Positions 61,973 through 64,000 of a stretch of DNA of 64,000 nucleotides are shown here, piece by piece (position 1 is the first letter of the stretch; each line of letters opens with the position of its first letter). Location: assembly GCA_902511755.1 (NCBI GenBank), contig CABXGL010000004.1, positions 1-64,000 on the forward strand, given 5' to 3'. Source of the stretch: an uncultured Bacteroidota bacterium. GTDB taxonomy: Bacteria > Bacteroidota > Bacteroidia > Flavobacteriales > Flavobacteriaceae. The notes beneath the pieces were generated by a model. The model was not told the origin of the DNA. It made no database searches and worked only from the letters and a program-made list of their open reading frames with translations. Position numbers and translations under genes: made by a program.

Positions 61973-62140
61973 AAAATAATAAATTAAAATAACTATATCA
62001 AGTAATATATACATAAATTTAATTAAAGTTTTACTTTAGATTAGATTTATAAAATGTTTAATAACAGTTACTTAAACACTGTATTTTAAAAATTGTTTAT
62101 AAATGTAAATTTTTATATCAAATTAGTATTAAAATATAAT

Positions 62141-62182
62141 TTACAATTGTTTACAATTGTAATTGATTGTATTACTAAATTT
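62141..62182 (+). promoter_or_regulatory. Tandem palindromes overlapping the probable promoter of the M14 peptidase gene
   Basis: TACAATTGTT (62141-62150) and TACAATTGTA (62151-62160) follow each other with a 10-base period, one turn of the helix, and a further half site ATTGTA is at 62165-62170. A -7-like box TAAATTTG lies at 62175-62182; a TTG inside the second palindrome (62156-62158) is 16 bases before it, a little short of the usual spacing. Binding there would cover the -33 element. The rest of the 241-base spacer (61960-62200) shows only AT-rich sequence. Confidence 0.5.
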
Positions 62183-62200
62183 GTTTAATTTTTGTTATAA

Positions 62201-63301
62201 ATGGAAATAAAATTTAATAAGTACTATGAATTTAGAACTAAGTCCTTATCCGGTAGATATATTACAAATGATTCTATTTCACAATTAACAGAGATATCCT
62301 CCTATTCTGAAATAGGTAAAAGCTGTAATAATTTACCCATATATTATCTTAAAATAGGCTCTGGTCCAATTAAAATATTGATTTGGTCTCAGATGCATGG
62401 TAATGAATCTACTTCTACAAAAGCACTTTTTGATACTATTTCATATTTTATAAATATTGAAAAAAAATATCTATCATATTTTACTCTTCATATAATTCCG
62501 ATTTTAAATCCTGATGGTTCTCTTCTTTATACCAGAGAAAATTTTAATAAAATTGACTTAAATAGAGATGCCTCTTTACTAAGTCAGAATGAAAGTATTG
62601 TTTTAAGAGACTTATATAATAAGATTGTTCCAGATTTTTGTTTCAATCTTCATGATCAAAGGAGCATATACTCAGTTGCAAATACCAATAAATCTTCTAT
62701 TTTATCTTTTCTATCTCCTGCGGCAGATCCAATGAAATCTGAAACAAATTCAAGAATTACAAGCATGAAAGTTATTTTATCTATCAATAACCAACTAAAT
62801 AAGCTTATAAAAGGCCATATATCGCGATATAAGGATGAATATAACCCAAACTGTGTTGGAGACACTTTTCAATCATTAGACACTCCCACACTGTTATTTG
62901 AGTCGGGTCACTTTGAGAATGATTATAATAGAGAAAATACGAGAAAATATATGTGTTTTGCTTTAATTACTGCAATAATCTCAATAACAACTAATGAATA
63001 TCAACAAATAGATTATAAGGAATATTATTCTATACCTGAAAATACGACTTGTTTATCTGATATTTTTCTAAGGAATGTTAAAATTAATAATGGTATTAAA
63101 GAATATAGAACAAATATTTCTATAATGTATAATGAAGTTCTTGATAAAATTAATAACACAATCAGGTTTGAACCATACATAGACAAAAAAGGTGAATTAA
63201 TAAATATGTTTGGTCATTATGAATTAGACTTTACTAATAATGATAAAACTTTTAGAAATGATGATGATATTCTTAATGATTTGTTATTAAATGTTAATTG
63301 A
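62201..63301 (+). CDS. M14-family zinc carboxypeptidase, cytoplasmic type
   Basis: A 366-residue peptidase of family M14. Zinc ligands are His66 and Glu69 (MHGNEST) and His151 (NLHDQRS); the catalytic Glu is Glu234 (LLFESGH). NPDGSLLYTRENFNKIDLNR gives the substrate-binding Arg and Asn-Arg pair. No signal peptide is present, so the enzyme seems to be in the cytoplasm, where it may process peptides or amino-acid conjugates. It faces the XRE gene across a spacer with operator-like repeats and precedes an Lrp-type regulator by 85 bases. It is shorter than secreted M14 enzymes and lacks a sorting domain. Confidence 0.88.
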   Translation: MEIKFNKYYEFRTKSLSGRYITNDSISQLTEISSYSEIGKSCNNLPIYYLKIGSGPIKILIWSQMHGNESTSTKALFDTISYFINIEKKYLSYFTLHIIPILNPDGSLLYTRENFNKIDLNRDASLLSQNESIVLRDLYNKIVPDFCFNLHDQRSIYSVANTNKSSILSFLSPAADPMKSETNSRITSMKVILSINNQLNKLIKGHISRYKDEYNPNCVGDTFQSLDTPTLLFESGHFENDYNRENTRKYMCFALITAIISITTNEYQQIDYKEYYSIPENTTCLSDIFLRNVKINNGIKEYRTNISIMYNEVLDKINNTIRFEPYIDKKGELINMFGHYELDFTNNDKTFRNDDDILNDLLLNVN

Positions 63302-63386
63302 TTGCGAATAATTCAATGATTTCTCATTTTGTTTGAAGATAATTCAATATATTTATGTTCTCAAAAAATAATAAAGGTTTATAGAT

Positions 63387-63869
63387 ATGGGTAGATTTAT
63401 TAAACTTGATGAATTAGATCGTCAAATTTTAGATATTCTAATTGACAATACTAGAACTGCCTTTACTGATATAGCAAAAAAATTATTAATTTCAGCTGGT
63501 ACAGTGCATGTAAGAGTAAAAAAGATGGAAGATGCTGGAATTATTAAAGGTTCTTCACTAACTCTGGAATATAGAAAATTAGGTTATACATTTATTGCTT
63601 ATATCGGTCTCTTTTTAGAAACAACTCAGAAAACAAAATTTGTATTAGAACAACTACATTTAAATCCACATGTTACAGTTGCCCATATTACAACTGGAAA
63701 ATTTAATATTTTTTGTAAGATTAGAGCAAAAAGCACTGACCATGCTAAGGATATTATTTTTTCAATTGATGAAATTGATGGGGTATCACGTACTGAAACT
63801 ATGATTTCTTTAGAAGAAAGCATTAACGACAAGAAAAGATTAATGCATAAAATCTTCAATGAACTATAA
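63387..63869 (+). CDS. Lrp/AsnC-family transcriptional regulator
   Basis: A 160-residue Lrp/AsnC regulator. The N-terminal HTH (residues 6-60) has LDELDRQILDILIDNTRTAF and ISAGTVHVRVKKMEDAGIIK. The C-terminal RAM domain covers about residues 68-150, with VAHITTGKFNIFCKI, the ligand-binding turn, and VSRTETMISLEES. Such proteins sense amino acids or related molecules. It follows the M14 peptidase gene, so it may respond to the product, but no evidence beyond position exists. A palindrome after its stop can form a terminator. Confidence 0.93.
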   Translation: MGRFIKLDELDRQILDILIDNTRTAFTDIAKKLLISAGTVHVRVKKMEDAGIIKGSSLTLEYRKLGYTFIAYIGLFLETTQKTKFVLEQLHLNPHVTVAHITTGKFNIFCKIRAKSTDHAKDIIFSIDEIDGVSRTETMISLEESINDKKRLMHKIFNEL

Positions 63870-63870
63870 A

Positions 63871-63898
63871 TCTTTTAACTAGAGTAGTAGTTAAAAGA
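63871..63898. terminator. Hairpin between the convergent Lrp and aroB genes
   Basis: TCTTTTAACTA (63871-63881) and TAGTTAAAAGA (63888-63898) form a perfect 11-base-pair stem with a 6-base loop. It begins one base after the Lrp stop codon and covers the last seven or so codons of aroB. Its symmetry suits termination from either side, although there is no long U run after the stem in the plus direction. Confidence 0.55.
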
Positions 63899-64000
63899 CT
63901 GTATAATTAGGCTATTCTCAACTTTAATATCATACATTGGCTCAGCTATATCTTTAAGTAATATAAAGTTCACTTTTCCATGACTGTTTTTTTTATCATG
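63875..64000 (-). CDS. aroB: 3-dehydroquinate synthase, C-terminal end (partial)
   Basis: The last 41 codons of a minus-strand gene that runs off the window; the stop TAA is at 63875-63877. The translation begins HDKKNSHGKVNFILLKDIAE, which matches the conserved DKKN-x3-G-x2-x-F-x-L-L segment near the end of AroB. AroB closes the ring of DAHP to 3-dehydroquinate in the shikimate pathway. The end of the gene is part of a strong hairpin shared with the Lrp gene. Only a short piece is seen, but the motif is distinctive. Confidence 0.82.
   Translation of the reverse strand, partial: HDKKNSHGKVNFILLKDIAEPMYDIKVENSLIIQSFNYYSS

Noticed and set aside
1-64000. tRNA, rRNA, CRISPR, insertion sequences, riboswitches
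   Set aside because: No cloverleaf, rRNA core, regular spacer-repeat array, transposase or terminal inverted repeats were seen in any intergenic region; all gaps are below 300 bases.

Overview
The window looks like a piece of a marine-type Flavobacteriia (Bacteroidota) chromosome. The base composition is very AT-rich. Genes lack Shine-Dalgarno sequences, and several start at TTG or GTG. One promoter fits the Bacteroidota pattern TTG-N19-TAnnTTTG exactly. Many families typical of the class are present (DUF4834, DUF5916, DUF6787, TIGR02757, YfhO, and a serA-serC-acyl-CoA reductase cluster). Coding density is very high: no gap reaches 300 bases, and four convergent gene pairs overlap at their stop codons. 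I saw no rRNA, tRNA, CRISPR array, insertion sequence or prophage.

Layout. 0-2 kb: end of a BNR-repeat protein, a dienelactone-hydrolase-like enzyme and an NTF2-like lipoprotein. 2.1-6.8 kb: a five-gene minus-strand operon with an exported amidohydrolase, an Nramp-fold transporter lacking the metal ligands, and 5-oxoprolinase PxpA, PxpB and PxpC. 6.8-12.4 kb: exported nuclease, Smr protein, AMP nucleosidase, thioesterase, CBS protein, SUMF1-like lipoprotein and serine hydrolase. 12.4-16.6 kb: an MFS carrier and a deoxysugar operon (FucP, mutarotase, nucleotidyltransferase-GHMP kinase fusion). 16.7-22.5 kb: an AhpD-like protein with two microproteins, a trans-3-hydroxy-L-proline to L-proline pathway, L-serine dehydratase and a TauE/SafE exporter; parts of this stretch are clearly richer in G+C. 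22.5-25.4 kb: a Coq4-motif membrane protein and a DUF3299/ABC exporter trio. 25.5-31.3 kb: M28 peptidase, mnmE, GNAT protein, a membrane protein with a lysine-rich tail and DUF4834. 31.3-38.2 kb: a surface-glycan cluster (YfhO, methyltransferase, two GT4 enzymes, flippase). 38.2-51 kb: uvrA, ECF sigma factor, nth, peroxiredoxin, a conserved unknown, MBL hydrolase, esterase, dihydroorotase-like protein, TIGR02757, LolD-like ATPase and DUF5916. 51-56.6 kb: msrA, serine biosynthesis genes, acyl-CoA reductase, ferredoxin and ychF. 56.7-64 kb: type IIA topoisomerase subunits, a small lipoprotein, an XRE regulator facing an M14 carboxypeptidase across a spacer with repeated palindromes, an Lrp regulator and the end of aroB.

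The overall theme is scavenging of peptides, modified amino acids, nucleotides and deoxysugars, set among housekeeping genes. The points I consider most worth checking are the kinase/nucleotidyltransferase fusion in the fucose-type operon, the metal-ligand-free Nramp protein in the oxoprolinase operon, the XRE/M14 operator arrangement, the Coq4-motif protein in a presumed menaquinone organism, and two unannotated microproteins.
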